Below are positions 11,775 through 23,682 of a DNA stretch of 64,000 nt, one piece after another. The stretch is from Paraescarpia echinospica (Eukaryota; Annelida; Polychaeta; Sabellida; Siboglinidae): contig CM034531.1 of assembly GCA_020002185.1 (NCBI GenBank), positions 43,723,429-43,787,428 of the forward strand. Direction: 5' to 3'. Position 1 is the first letter of the stretch, and every line of letters begins with the position of its first letter. The position numbers and the translations under genes were made by a program. Under the pieces are notes generated by a model. That model was not told the origin of the DNA. It did not search any database and worked only from the letters and a program-made list of their open reading frames with translations.

Positions 11775-11925
11775 TCACCTGTTTATATTTTGTATAACAA
11801 TATTAAAAGTAAACTTGTCTTTATTTCAGGTGCTGCTACAAATTTCATATATTTATATTTTGTATAACATTATTAAAAGTCAACTTGTCGTTATTTCAGA
11901 TGCTGCTAAAAATTTCATTTCTCTA
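11775..11925 (+). repeat. 70-bp tandem duplication carrying a splice-acceptor-like site
   Basis: A unit containing TTATATTTTGTATAACA, then TTATTTCAG followed by RTGCTGCT, occurs twice with a 70-bp period (TTATTTCAG at 11,821 and 11,891). Each copy presents a good 3' splice-site-like sequence ahead of the short reading frame that ends near 12,048. Confidence 0.65.
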
Positions 11926-12050
11926 CATGTTTGTATAAAACAATATAAAAATCAGCGCCAAGAAAAGGAGCGCATCGCTGACGGCGTTCCCACTACCTCT
12001 GCGCCGCCTGCGTCAGTGACCGAAGGTACCACGGTCAGTAATCTTTGAAG

Positions 12051-12919
12051 ATGTCGGGTATTATCACCGAACATGTCCGTATTTAGTGTACATATCAACT
12101 GAAGAAATTGACTACCGTGCCATAAAAGACAACTTTTCGCCCGTCTAGTTATACGTACCGTTATTGCAGTGTTTTTTCAATCTTGTGTGTTTAATTAGTT
12201 GAATACTTTACTACATGTTTAACTATCCAACTTATGAACGCATTTCCTAGTTTTATTAGTTTTATTAACTTAATTAACTTAATCTAACAAATCATGTTCT
12301 ACCCTCAACAAAAGGAAACTTATCCTGTGCATTACTATTGGACAATACATTCGTGTTGTAATGAATTGTAAAAAACATATGTTATTGTAGAAATCCCGAA
12401 AACGCCGACTGTCGCCGTCATCGGGTGTGACGTCATGACCGACCGCATCATCATCATCATTACCGAAACGGCCGTCAACCCCAGTCTCTCCGTCGCCACC
12501 TGCTGCCTCTCCATTGCAAGAAGATCCTGTAATAATTTGTTTAATTTGTATAGGAGTCAGTGCTCTGCTATTCGTACGCGATATCGTAGGGGGCCCGTCC
12601 AGAGAATTACAACATTCGTTTAACAGATACGGACACGACCTCATTACATCCAACATTGTGGAACGTTTTACATGAATAAACTAGAGCCTTCAAAATTAAT
12701 TTAAGTTTCGGATTTATTTTATTTAACCAGAAAACAAAAGAACATTATTTTCATTGTTCTAAAAAAATTCCGGTAGGTTTCTGGACATGCCCCGTTTAAT
12801 CACTAATGCAGATGAAAATCAGTCATTTTAAAATTATTTTGAAGAAAAATATATTTTAAGTTGGGCAATTATCAAACGTTACCTTCTTTATAAACATCAT
12901 ACCTGATCACCCTATAGGT
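12051..12919. other. no confident gene
   Basis: Mostly AT-rich. A patch at 12,390-12,620 is GC-richer and encodes Asp/Gly-rich residues on the minus strand or Ile/Thr-rich on the plus strand. No domain is recognisable. It may be another remnant of the exon series upstream. Confidence 0.4.
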
Positions 12920-12924
12920 GCTGG

Positions 12925-15003
12925 CCGTGTAATCCTCCCCGACTATGTGGTCACGAATAAAGGTTTACATTCGTTGGCCTGTGAGTAGCTCTGACACGGC
13001 AAACCTCCGTATGAACATCATCTTTGTTTTTTTCGAGATTTCGCAATAAGTCGTGGAGCTGATATTCATACTCTTGAGCCTGATGTTGATATCTTATATA
13101 CACTGTAACATGTATCAATATCGATGCCCCGTCTATGAAACATTTCCCCGGTTTTAAGTTAAGTGATCTTTATGACAAAAATATTTTTGATATCAATATA
13201 TACGTCTACGAATTACTAAATCACCACGACGACGACGATAACTTGGTAGCGTGTCATTTACTGAAACGTTCAACATGTAAATTCCCCGATGCTTTAAATA
13301 TGAATCTTCTCGAAACACATTTTTTTTATATTCACGATATTAAAACATACACACGGTCTTTCAAATGTATAAAATATGGCAAACTTTGGCATAACCAGTG
13401 CTCCTTAAAAAGACACCAACAAGGTTGCGAAGTGGAGGTCAAGAGAAATTTCCCTGGTGGTATTTATCATGTTCAAGAAAAATATTTTTTTTAACTTTAT
13501 GAAATGGGTAAATACGCCAAAGAAAAATACCGGTATTATCCGTTTCGGGCCACCTTTGATTTTGAATCTTATTTTGATACTACCAACTTACCGGTAAATA
13601 CTCCAAATGTCGAATGGTTGGCTCGTCACGAAACACTTAGCGTTAGTGTGATATCCAATGTTCCTGGGTATAAGAAACCACGCTGTTTTGTTTGTGAGGG
13701 TGATCCGAGCCAACTAGTCGACCGTTTTCTAAATTATCTTTACGAAACCGCTTCCGAAATTGTGAATACACGTTATAGTTTTGTTTTTGATGAACCAAAT
13801 CAACAACTAAAAGATATTCGATCACCAGAGGCTAGAGCGCTTGAACCTTCTTTAGACGAAATTCTAGATGACGGGACAACTTTACCTATAATCAGCGAAG
13901 AACAAATTTCAAAATTAATTGGTATGTTTCACGGATTTATTAGAGAACTATCCGTCATTGGGTATATTTCTGGAAAATACGATTTGAACGTCATTAAAAA
14001 TATATCACATCACACTTCCTAACAACCGACGTCGGTGACGAGGCGGAATACGAGAACGAATCAAATAAGAATTATAAAAAAACTCTATGTTCGTGGTAAT
14101 GCGTGACACTAATTACAAAACATCGACTTTGAAATTTGTGGACATTTTAAATTATTTGGCTCCCGGGTTTAGTTACGATAAATTTCTGAAAGCGTACGGG
14201 TGTACACAAACTAAAGTTTACTTTCCCTACGAGTGGGTGACTTCGTTAAGTAAACTCAACTGTGAATCCCTTACTTCAAAGTAAGATGTTGATAGCGAGT
14301 TGAAAAACGAAGATATTTCTGACGAAAATTTCGCGTGCTGCGAACAAATTTGGCGCGATCACGATATAAAAACTATTCGTGATTTTATTATTTTGTAAAA
14401 CAATAGAGATGTCGTTCCTTTCCTAGAAGCTATCAAAAATAGTTTTCTTTTTACAAATTGCGCCACATAGGCATGCTTAAAGATGGCATTAGCGTTGCCG
14501 GTCTAACCATGAAATGTATGTTTGACACATTACCACGTCATATTTATTTTAGTCTATTTAATCAAAAGGATTCAGATTTACACGATGTGTTAAAAAAGCC
14601 ATCGTAAGGGGCCCATCAGTAATATATCACCGCCATCACGAAGTCGATGTTACACGTCTTCGAGAATCAGAAGAAGGAGGCGACTAAGTTCGCACCTGCA
14701 GTTCTATTGTAGGCTACGACGCGAATGCTTTCTACCTTTGGGCCCTTTCACAAGATATGCCTACGCGTCGTAGCCATGAAAATAATTTTAAACTGAAAAC
14801 ATTACGTAGTTATGGTAAGATGGCTCTTTATTGGCTAGAATGTTTGAGTCACAAGAAAAAAACATGCATAAGATATCAATTAACGGAGTGGAGAAACGTA
14901 TCGTTGATCGTAGACTTCCCGTTGACGGGTGGTGTATCCAGACTTGCACCATTTATCAGACCTCAGAAATCAGAACAGGGAATCAATTTATTTGACCTAT
15001 AAA
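12925..15003 (+). pseudogene. Polinton DNA polymerase B, N-terminal part
   Basis: Recognisable coding starts near 12,925 (PDYVVTNKGLHSLA). Then comes a Cys/His segment (CSLKRHQQGCEVE, about 13,400) and the exonuclease domain: Exo I at FDFESYF (about 13,555-13,575), Exo II-like ISGKYDLN (13,965-13,990) and Exo III-like FSYDKFLKAY (14,170-14,200). The palm motif A equivalent GYDANAFYLWAL is at about 14,713-14,748. Stops and frame changes separate these pieces (14,020; 14,282; 14,400-14,700). In Polintons this enzyme replicates the element by protein priming. The frame ends where a roughly 4.9-kb LINE was inserted; the polymerase resumes at 19,910. Confidence 0.85.
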
Positions 15004-15139
15004 TACGATGCATATACAACGAATAACGTAAGTAATAGATAAGGTCGGGAGACTACCATTAAGATATATAATATCGCTAGCACAGGAGCCACTCCATAAA
15101 TTTCTTTTAAAAATTGGACTTGTGTGGGCATTGTATATA

Positions 15140-17720
15140 CTTCAGGATATTATTCGTATTGCTTTTTGCTGTAATTTAAAAATTCGATGTGCCTGATGAC
15201 CCCATAAAAGTAAGCCATAATTAATGTGAGGGAGAATAAGAGCATTGTACATAATATATAATGTATTATGTGGTAAAAAGTGTTTAAGTTTATTTAGTAT
15301 GCCTATTGTTTTAGATATTTTATTTGCTATTTTGTTTGTATGACTCTGCCAGTTTAAATGGTGTTTTATTGTGATGCATAACAAATTTAAATCATTTACA
15401 CATTCAATTTGTAATACAGGGCATTCTAATTTTTTTAGGCACATGAAAACTCACCAATTTAATATTTTTGGCATTTAGTGACAGTTTATTAGCTTTCAAC
15501 CAATTGCTAAACTTTGTTAATTCTTTGTTAGTATGTTCACTTCGTATTTGGCCTTCTGAATCGTTAAATGTATTTAGTGTACTAGTAATGGTGGTGTCGA
15601 CAGCATACGTGATGAATTTGAATAGGTCACTAGAAAGTGCTATGTCATTTATGTATATAATAAATAAGAGTGGCTCTAAAACTGAACCTTTAGGGACACC
15701 AGTGTTGATGACTATTTCCTTAGACTTAACATTTTCAATTTCTACGTATTGCTTACAATTTTGTAAATAACTCTTACAAAGTTCCAGAGCCTTGTCATTT
15801 AACCCATAGTAATTTAACTTCTGTACCAATATATATTGATCAATTGTATCAAATGCTTTTGATAAATCAAGGTATAGTTTCATTGGACTAACCGATTTAC
15901 CAAGTTCTTGTATAATTCTGTCTATGATTTAGAATGTAGCAAACTCAGTAGTAGTTTCTTTCTAAACCCATATTGGCTACTGTAGTATAACGCTTTAAGT
16001 TGGAAGTAATCGTGGATTTGATCAAACATAACCCTTTCAACAAAATTTGAAATCACTGGCAGGATAGACATAGGACGATAATTGTTAAATTCAGAAACAT
16101 CACCTTTTTTGAAAAGGGATATAACTTTTGCAATTTTTTATTTATCTTAAAATATACCAGTTATTATTGATTGATTAATAATTAGAGTGACTGCATTGCT
16201 GATAACATTTTTTTAAATTAATTTTAGTAATTGTTTTGAAATACTGTCTTTTCCACAACTTGATTTTGGAGGTAAACGATCAATTATATTTACAGTAGTT
16301 TCCATGTCAATTGGGTTAAAGCTGAAGGTGTGAAATATCGGGTTTGTCATGTAATATTTGTATGATTTACCTCCACTAGTAGTTGTTTTAGAGGCCAGCG
16401 TTGGAACAGCATTAGTAAAAAACACGTGTTAAATAGGTTTGCAATAATGCATTTGTCGCTAGTCGTTTCCCCGTCGGCTTTGAACAAATCTGGAAATTGT
16501 TCTTTCTTTTGTTTTTTCTGAATAATTTATTTAATTAAACACCACATCTTTTTAACATCATGCTTATGCTTTTCAAAACTGGACTGGTAATGCATTTGCT
16601 TAACTAATCTAATATTATTTTAAGAATGTTATTATAAGTATGTAAGTCAGTTTTAAGTTGATGGTAATGCTCTGTATTTACGTGAGTCTGTTTAATTCCC
16701 GAAAACAATTTGTTTCTAAACTTTATCGACATAATAATGCCCTTGGTAATCCAAGGAGTTTTATTATGTTTATATTTGTTATATTTAATTGCTTTAATAG
16801 GTAGACATTTATCCATAGCTGCAGTAATAATTTCTTCGAGAGCATTGTAGTTTTCATTAGGATCCGCATGAACATCTGCGTTAAGTTTATCATAAAGATT
16901 TGAGTTTATTATTTCAATTTTAAATTTATTGCGTGAGTCAGGATTTTGTTGTTTTATTCGTAGAAACCTTGGTATCGCATTAGAGGTTTCGATATAGTCC
17001 AGACTTAGAGAGTACGGAAAGTGATCAGAAATATTGCTCACTAAAATACCAGCTGAGGATTTGAAGAATCCTTTTGACAAATTCCATTACAAAAGTCAAT
17101 GAGTGTTCCATGATATTCTGAAAGTCTTGTTGGCATAGTAATTTGAGGGAAGTAACCATGTGAAACGATTGTGTCGAAATATTCACATATTATGGGTTTT
17201 TCATTAATTTTTGGCTAGTCAATATTGTAATCTCCTGCAATTATTATTTCACTTTTATATTTTTGTAAATCAACTAAATTTGATGCAAATTCGATTGTAA
17301 ATATACGGTAATTTTCAATTATATCTTTAGGTTGTCTACATATATTTCCAAGAATCATATTTTCTCATGGCACAACATGTTTTTCAATAAATTTACCTTC
17401 CTAAGTGTCTGTATTAGCATGGATATTTACAGATTTGTAATTGTATTTGTTGCTGAGGTAGGTTGCCTGGCCAGCATGTGCACTACATATTTGCCTTGCC
17501 ATATTAATGTATATCCACCTATTTGAAATAAAGAAGTGTCAGCCTCTTCATCGAGCCATGTTCCGTGTAAACATAGAGCACTAATCTCACAGCCACTGAA
17601 TGTCTTTAGTTTTATTTTAATTTCGTCAATTTTTGCATTTAAACTCTGACAGTTTAGGCTTAGCAAAATAAATTTGCTTTGCTTGTTCGTTAAATGGTTT
17701 ATTACATTATTATCGTCAAA
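15140..17720 (-). pseudogene. LINE ORF2: AP endonuclease and reverse transcriptase, degenerate
   Basis: The endonuclease start LLSLNCQSLNAKIDEIK lies near 17,640-17,690, and its SDH motif (NISDHFPYSL) at about 17,000-17,045. RT motif A LDLSKAFDTID is near 15,835-15,875. The turn GVPKGSVLEPLLFIIYIND is at 15,645-15,700 (Gln replaced by Lys). Motif C reads YAVDT instead of YADDT (about 15,600), so a catalytic Asp is gone. The 3' frame at 15,142-15,444 carries the usual C-terminal region (ALILPHINYGLLLWG). Frames are broken near 16,200, 16,430 and 17,090-17,430. It would have driven target-primed reverse transcription; this copy is inactive. Confidence 0.75.
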
Positions 17721-17933
17721 GTACGGTGAATGTTGAAATGGTTCAACATCCCCATCTTCATTCATTTCATCCGTTTTTAATATGTGATAGAGATAATTTT
17801 TTTCTAGACCACCAAATTGCGCTAAGAAATAATTGTTATCAATCGTATTAGAAAATTGAATAAACAATGGTGCTCTATGTTTACAGGACATATCATATAA
17901 ACATAGACTAGACGTTGCGAAAGAGCTGCACAA

Positions 17934-18902
17934 GCTATACCCTGAGCATAATACAAATACATTTTGTAAAAGAGAATATTACGAATATTCCGTATGCATA
18001 GATAACACAATATACTTATTGCATCATAAATAAAATAATATCATAAAATCAATTGCATCATAAATAAAAAATATATTACAGCACATGTACTGCCACAAAA
18101 TGAACGTAGAGTGAGAATATCGTAAGTTTATTGAACAAAACACAAAGTGATTATTGCGTACACACTAAGCTTTTGGGAAATACTATGCATAATGCAGTCC
18201 CAAAAATTAAAAATAACTATAACACTAAACGCAGTGAAAAGAAAATGTAAAAACATTGCCCTTCCAAAAATGAAAACAACGTGATTATTGACTGTATATC
18301 GATAATATATAACGATGCACACCATATACCTGTAGACTAAAATGTAAATTATATGAAATTGCACTATTTAAATACAACGTCATTTCATGTGGAGCAGTTC
18401 GCTCAAGAATAAATGTCATAAAAAAGCATATATCAAAAACATGAAATGCTGTATAGAAAACATCATAGGTATTATAAAGTTCTTTGATAACATTTTGTAA
18501 AGGAGCCTATGCAATAACGTTAACATAGATAAAACGAATTTTGACATAGCATTAAGAAAATCGTTAAAAAAAGTTCACGTTTAGTTTTGTAATGATGACA
18601 TTCAAAAGCAAATTACAATTAAACGTTACTTTGATTAAACACAAGTGAAGGGTAAGAAGGACAACAAGGAAAAGAACAAGTAAGGGAAAAAACAAAAAAG
18701 GTAACTAGGCATGTTAGTCACACTTGAGTCTGACTCACCGTGTAACTGATTACAATAATAAATTTAACATAAATGCATTGAAATATAAATTACACGAGTC
18801 ATGTTATACAAATTCACGTAGACGTGATACATATTTGGTTATAGGTAGGTCTATGGTTCTGGAAAAATGCGTAAGCGTTCAAGATAGCATACCACACGAC
18901 AG
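17934..18902. other. AT-rich gap inside the LINE insert
   Basis: No reading frame with a recognisable motif. It lies between the ORF1-like and ORF2 remnants and may be inter-ORF sequence or a separate insertion. Confidence 0.4.
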
Positions 18903-19482
18903 TCAGCGGCGATCTCTGACAAATATTCTGTCGAACGAGATGTACGCGCACTTCCCTTTAGCACGTAGCTGCATCATCTTCGGAAGTAGATCTTTACGTT
19001 TCTGTACGACCTTCAGTGAATATTCTTCATTTACATACACACCGTCCGGGGTCCGTTTTTTCCCACGTTTCGTCCGCTGTTCGTTCGTTCGTCTACTTTG
19101 GTTTTCTAGATAGTCGACATTCTCTTCTAGCTTCGACAGTTGTTTTTGCAGGTGATCGACGCTAGTGGCACTATGTTGCGTGTCAAAGTTTGATTGCTCA
19201 CGTTTGAGGTCGGCCACCTCCTGCTGAGTATACTGCAGGCTGTGCTTTAGGTCAGTTATAGTTTTTTATTGTCTCGGCCATGAAGTTGTCTATTCTAGAG
19301 TGTGTGCTTTCCATGAAGGATTGCAAGCACTTCTGGAATATATTTTTGTGCATTTCCAGCGGTCTCTTGAACGTTGCCTCGTCTGTTGTTGTTGACGTCG
19401 TCACAGTTTTCCTCAAAAGTTCGGTCCCAGTGGTCGACTGTGACGCTCTACTGGACCTGGGCTTAGCGGTGGTCTTGCCCAT
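18903..19482 (-). pseudogene. LINE ORF1-like coiled-coil protein
   Basis: Two minus-strand frames (19,482-19,252 and 19,217-18,903) read on into each other. They start MGKTTAKPRSSRASQ, continue through a helical stretch (HSRIDNFMAETIKNY), then a coiled coil (LQKQLSKLEENVDYLENQSR). They end with RKDLLPKMMQLRAKGKCAYI and FDRIFVRDRR, a pattern seen at the end of LINE ORF1 proteins. The central RNA-binding part usually found between coiled coil and C-terminus is missing, replaced by RTNEQRTKRGKKRTPD. ORF1 proteins bind element RNA. A frame break lies near 19,250, so it is treated as broken. Confidence 0.6.
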
Positions 19483-19909
19483 TGTTGTAGCGTTAGTGAG
19501 GTCAATTCAGGTAGTGCTTACGGTGCTTACGATCACGGTCACTTAGGCACTTCTCAACGGTAACACACGGTCACTTGGGCACCGGGGTTGCTGACAAGCG
19601 CTACTGCAGAGTCTATTGGTACCTGGTGGTCAATCACCTGTTGTAAATGGGTGGGCGATAAATGACCCGCAGAATACAAAATTGTCCACAAATGTCCCAT
19701 GCACGTATATCTTTGGAACGAATCGCTTTCCAGGCACAAAGCTGGCCCAGATCATATATGCTTGCACATGCCGTAGGTCAAACACATAGTGGAAACGTAC
19801 CAAAAACTTGCAGAATCACGACGGCTTGAAAACGTGACATCACATCTATCATTTTCAAGGTTGCTATTTTCACGGTTGTCCTTGTAACTAGGAGCACACC
19901 AACTCTATC

Positions 19910-20518
19910 AACGGGAAGTCTATGGCCGATCTCCTAGCAGAAACTAAAAAGGATACTACGTACTTGCGTAAACATGCAGACGTCGTCGAAATGTAAGAAT
20001 GTCAGTGGAAAGAAATTCGGATAAATTCCGAAGTAAGAAATTTTATAAATTCAAAATTTCCTCACCGTAACCTGAAATGAAGAATAACCCAGGATACGTT
20101 TTTTTTAAATGTAGTTGAAGATCGCCTATTTGGCATGGTAAAGTTCGACATTTTCGTTTCAGATCATCTTAAAGATTATTTTGGTAAAATGCAACCAATT
20201 TTCAAAAACATTGACATTACTCGTGACGATATCGGTCCTTACATGCGAGCTTATGCTGAAGAGCACAATATACTATCTACTCCTCGCCGTACCCTTGTGG
20301 CTTCCTATTTTGGTAAACAAATTGTTTTAGGTACGCCTTTGTTGAAATGGTACTTGAAACAGGGACTGGTCGTATCTCACGTTTATCAAGTTTTAGAATA
20401 CGAACCCAGTCCGTGTTTCAAATCTTTCGCCCATGCCATCTCGTATGCATGCCGCGAAGGTGGCGTACAGCCGGACAAGGCCATTAGAAATAGTGGCTAT
20501 GGAAAATGTATAACTATT
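19910..20518 (+). pseudogene. Polinton DNA polymerase B, middle part
   Basis: Coding resumes after the LINE with MADLLAETKKDTTYLRKHA (19,922 on). After stops and a frame change comes a long open stretch from 20,135 (MVKFDIFVSDHLKDYFGKMQ). This contains FGKQIVLGTPLLKWYL and the palm motif B NSGYGKCIT (about 20,485-20,515). The residues usually found just ahead of NSxYG appear to be missing. The frame is cut at about 20,518 by the second LINE and continues at 21,785. Confidence 0.85.
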
Positions 20519-21778
20519 AATGATCAAATCAAATCAAATCAAATCGTGACATTTATATTGCGCCGTTCCAACAATCGTTGCTCACGGCGCCTTACAGAAT
20601 GTTCGGGAAAACAGGTAAGTCTTAAGGTTTGATTTAAAATCAGTGTTTGTCATTGTTGTTGCAGTCAACTTTTGCGGCAGCAAGTTCCATAGTGTTGGGC
20701 CTGCCACGCAAAAGGATCTATCACCCCAGCGACGCATTGCACGTGGTACACATAGATGATTGTGTTCACTGGAGCGCAACAATCGAGTTGGCTGACGTCG
20801 GGTCACACATTTGGTGATATACTGTGGTGCACAGCCAGTCAGTGCTCGGTGCGTGAGTAGAAGTATCTTATACTCTACTCTAACTGCTATTGGCAGCCAG
20901 TGCAGCTTGATCAATAGAGGTGTGACATGACAGAACTTCCTGGCGCCGTCGACAAGGCGAGCCGCCCAGTTCTGTACTCTCTGCAACCGTTCTAGTTGTT
21001 TCACAGGCAGTCGGTGGAGTAATGCATTGCCAACATCAAGTCTGCTGGTAACAAACGCATGTATGACTTGTTCTGTCGCTGCAGGTGTTAGATAACGTCT
21101 TATTCTTGCAATATTTCGGAGATGGAAAATTGTAGATTTACAGACCGCAATCACGTGCGTCTCCATCTTCATCTCGGCATCGAACTGTACACCAAGATTC
21201 CGTACATTCTGAGTTACAGTGACCAAACAGTCTCCAATGCATAGTGTGCGCAGCTCAATTTTTCTTAGTTGTTGCGCAGAGCCGAACACGATGACTTCTG
21301 TCTTTGAGTCATTCAACTTTAAAAAGTTTGTCATCATCCACGTCCTGATCTCCGCTACACATTCTTCAATACGGACGACAGCCGCAGCAATGTTCTCTTG
21401 GTGGGGTTTCACTGGAATGTAGATTTGAGTATCATCCGCGTAGAAATGACACATCAAATTGTACTTGCGAATAATCTTAGCAACTGGTGCTACATAGATG
21501 GAGAACAGCTGAGGACCCAGCACGGAGCCTTGTGGTACCCCGTATACCAGAGGACGAGCAGGCGATGTAGCACCATGAATGTGGACTGACTGGACTCTGT
21601 CTCTCAGGTATGACTTAAACCAGTCCAGTGCATCTTGGACCACTCCGATATCATGTGAGAGTCTATGCAACATCACTTCATGGTCGACGGTGTCAAACGC
21701 AGCCGATAGATCCAGGAGAACCATGATGACAACATTCTGATTGTCCATTGCGTGCAGGATGTGATTCTGCACACAGAA
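20519..21778 (-). mobile_element. 5'-truncated CR1/L2-like LINE inserted in polB
   Basis: The element lies antisense to the polymerase. Its 3' end, on the left, carries a short UTR with a GGCGCAATATAAAT-like box and a (GATTT)n tail, seen on the plus strand as CAAATCAAATCAAATC at 20,524-20,545. Such microsatellite tails are typical of this LINE group. The 5' side is cut within the RT domain near 21,778. Target duplications are not obvious. Confidence 0.8.
20582..21772 (-). CDS. LINE reverse transcriptase, 5'-truncated but uninterrupted
   Basis: An open frame of 396 residues without stops. RT motif A VLLDLSAAFDTVDHEVM is near the start, the turn GVPQGSVLGPQLFSIY follows, and the catalytic box FYADDTQIY is intact. 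It ends with the usual LINE C-terminal region (AGPTLWNLLPQKL, then SNLKTYLFSRTF and a stop). The endonuclease and RT fingers are missing because of 5' truncation, so it cannot mobilise itself. Its open frame contrasts with the shattered LINE at 15-19.9 kb and indicates a younger insertion. The true start is outside the copy. Confidence 0.85.
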   Translation of the reverse strand: MQNHILHAMDNQNVVIMVLLDLSAAFDTVDHEVMLHRLSHDIGVVQDALDWFKSYLRDRVQSVHIHGATSPARPLVYGVPQGSVLGPQLFSIYVAPVAKIIRKYNLMCHFYADDTQIYIPVKPHQENIAAAVVRIEECVAEIRTWMMTNFLKLNDSKTEVIVFGSAQQLRKIELRTLCIGDCLVTVTQNVRNLGVQFDAEMKMETHVIAVCKSTIFHLRNIARIRRYLTPAATEQVIHAFVTSRLDVGNALLHRLPVKQLERLQRVQNWAARLVDGARKFCHVTPLLIKLHWLPIAVRVEYKILLLTHRALTGCAPQYITKCVTRRQPTRLLRSSEHNHLCVPRAMRRWGDRSFCVAGPTLWNLLPQKLTATTMTNTDFKSNLKTYLFSRTFCKAP

Positions 21779-21784
21779 GTATTA

Positions 21785-22545
21785 TATTTTGTAATAGTAA
21801 AACGGCGAGCCGAGGAATTAACAGTCGTCGTTTTCGCCAGGTAGACCCAGTTACGGAATCCGTGTACCAATTAACAATGAACAAGAAATCCATTAAATAC
21901 GATCTCGCTCTTCAAATTGGTTTTATGGTTTACCAGTATGCAAAATTGAGAATGCTGGAATTTTATTATGATTTTATAGATTATTACGTAGAGCGCCTCT
22001 TCCAATATTGCGAGATGGATAGGGATTCCACATATTTAAGTCTAGTTTGTTCATGTGTAGACGATTGTGTTACTACTGATAAACGACAAGAATACATTAC
22101 AAATATGTCCCGATGGTTTCCTGCTGTTTGTTGTGACGCGCACGCGTCCGATTATGTGACTTGTCGTTTGGAAGGGACAGAATGGGTGCCTTCGGAACCG
22201 TGTTGTGATGCGCGTGCGCTTCACGACAAAGGACACCTGGCCTGTTCAATGTCGAAGAAGGTAGAGGTTTTATCGGATTGTGTAGCAAAACACATGATTG
22301 TTTTGGAGATACAAATAAAGTCAGCACCAAAGATCTCAATAAGAGATACAAAGAAATTGACAAAGACACATTTTTTAAAGTACTTAAAACCAGGAAGAGT
22401 TGTGTTGGAAAAAATCGGGGGTTTCGGGTGAGGAATGCTTCAGTTTTTATCATTTTCAAGAACGTTCTGCACTACCTTATTTTTATTCCAAACAACCGGT
22501 ACAAGCCGATGGAATCTCTACCTCCCCGTGTCTGGTATAATAGAC
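21785..22545 (+). pseudogene. Polinton DNA polymerase B, C-terminal part
   Basis: Continues from 20,518. TMNKKSIKYDLALQIGF leads to VYQYAKLRMLEFYYDFID and motif C FQYCEMDRDSTYL (about 21,999-22,037). The middle residue of the catalytic D-T-D box is Arg, but both Asp remain. A Cys-rich segment (WFPAVCCDAHASD) follows. A frame change near 22,270 moves the ending (KRYKEIDKDTFFKVLKTR, NRGFRVRNASVF) into the next frame, and another lies near 22,445. Coding similarity ends around 22,545. With the other two parts this gives most of a Polinton polymerase, inactivated. Confidence 0.85.
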
Positions 22546-23190
22546 GCGCAAGTAAATATTATCGTGAGTTACACTTCCCGTGATATATACAGTGTTGGTG
22601 TAACCGTGATTAGGTATGATGTTTATCGACCACTGACTCCTACTTGTCAATTATTAAAGAGTGTACATTTCACATTTGTATCGGTACACTCGTGAGATAG
22701 CCGTCATAATGTAACCACGATGAGCTATTATGTTTATCGACTCCTATTTTGTCAATCATTAAAGAGTCATTGTTGCATCATCATCATGATGTGCTTTCTC
22801 ATTTTAAGTGGGCACTGATGAAAATAAACGACGTATATTGCATACTTAAATTGCTACAGAAGTTTTGTCAATAAACACAGATTGTAGCATCGTCTCTAAC
22901 AGTGACTCTGTAACATATGGAGTCAATTTGTATATAGTTGTTAAGGTTTACAAGGTTTTATGATATTGACATTTTCTCTTGCGTGTCTGACAAAAAGAAT
23001 ATATGATATCTAATTCACAGTGACACTTTCTCTTGAGTGTCTGAATAACATTTATGTATCATACGGAATCAATTTTATATAGTTAAGGTTTACAAGATAT
23101 TATAATACTGATATTTTATCTTGGGTGTCTGAATAAATTTTCATAAACGCACATATGATGTCGACTTGTTATTGATAAATTAAGGTAATA
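22546..23190. repeat. intergenic region with degenerate tandem repeats
   Basis: Lies between the convergent polymerase and protease genes. A unit of about 118 bp repeats at 22,592-22,770 (shared GTTTATCGAC and TCATTAAAGAGT). A unit of about 120 bp repeats at 22,900-23,140 (shared AAGGTTTACAAG and TCTTG-GTGTCTGA). No gene is recognised. Confidence 0.55.
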
Positions 23191-23194
23191 CAAG

Positions 23195-23680
23195 AACTTG
23201 CATGCAAACATTACATGGAAACATTACATGCCGCTCTTAACAAAGTCGAAAACACGACAGTCATTGTTCACTAAATCGTTCCCGAAAGTGTTCACAAACG
23301 TCTTCATGGGTATGCCTCGACTTCATTGCAGCAAGTACACGACACAGTATTGTCCACACACGTTAGGCAGCGGGGTCTGAAACGTTCTTTTGTTGAAAGT
23401 CCAAGTTACACAGTTGGTCTATAGAAAAGCCACGAATTCGGCGAGTCGAGGTGGCAAACCGTTCGAATCGATGTATTCTCCTCGTCCGTCTTTTGCAATA
23501 AACATACAGATCCAGTGTTGACCAGATTCATCGCTCGAATGAGTGTTGCACACGTAAGCTGCCGGATAAGTCGTCATAGGAGTAGTGAGTAACCCGTCTT
23601 TAGGTAGTACGCCTCGAACAACGGTCCTAGTGTATGCAGCTGCCGCAAGGAGTCTTTCTATCTGTGCCGTATCCACCAGT
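23195..23680 (-). pseudogene. Polinton adenovirus-type cysteine protease
   Basis: One minus-strand frame carries the adenain-type catalytic series: SGQHWICMFI (His, residue 54 counted from 23,676), EYIDSNG (acidic residue) and CGQYCVVYLL (Cys, near 23,345). In-frame stops occur after VAFL (23,419) and after CVVYLLQ, so it is a point-mutated pseudogene. The first codon at 23,676 is GTG, perhaps a lost ATG. The protease matures capsid proteins in adenovirus-like particles. It follows the capsid gene by a few bases, in the usual Polinton neighbourhood. Confidence 0.85.
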
Positions 23681-23682
23681 AA

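Larger units (their letters stand above)
10527..12050 (+). pseudogene. decayed zinc-finger exons (possibly a Polinton accessory gene)
   Basis: Several exon-like stretches lie upstream of the polymerase on the same strand. At 10,527-10,724 a Pro/Thr-rich stretch is followed by a GTAGGT donor-like site. At 10,930-10,986 FQCPVCSLRFSRRDNWKC has a C-x2-C knuckle but lacks the expected histidines. A GTGAGT donor-like site lies near 11,056. At 11,570-11,735 a T/P-rich linker leads into FACCMCGSTFTKT, then a stop. Acceptor-like TTATTTCAG sites lie at 11,821 and 11,891. The pieces do not share one frame. It may be one spliced gene or duplicated remnants; the link to the Polinton is only positional. 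Confidence 0.35.
15010..19900 (-). mobile_element. non-LTR retrotransposon inserted in polB (Jockey/CR1-like)
   Basis: About 4.9 kb separate two consecutive parts of the polymerase. On the minus strand the insert reads as an ORF1-like coiled-coil protein (19.5-18.9 kb), an AT-rich gap, an AP-endonuclease remnant and a reverse transcriptase (to 15.1 kb). This is the order expected for one full-length LINE. Two nested LINEs cannot be excluded, because 17.9-18.9 kb has no coding signal. Target duplications were not resolved. Confidence 0.65.

Noticed and set aside
22592..23140. Possible CRISPR-like array
   Set aside because: Units are long, degenerate and few, without constant spacers; eukaryotic tandem repeats.
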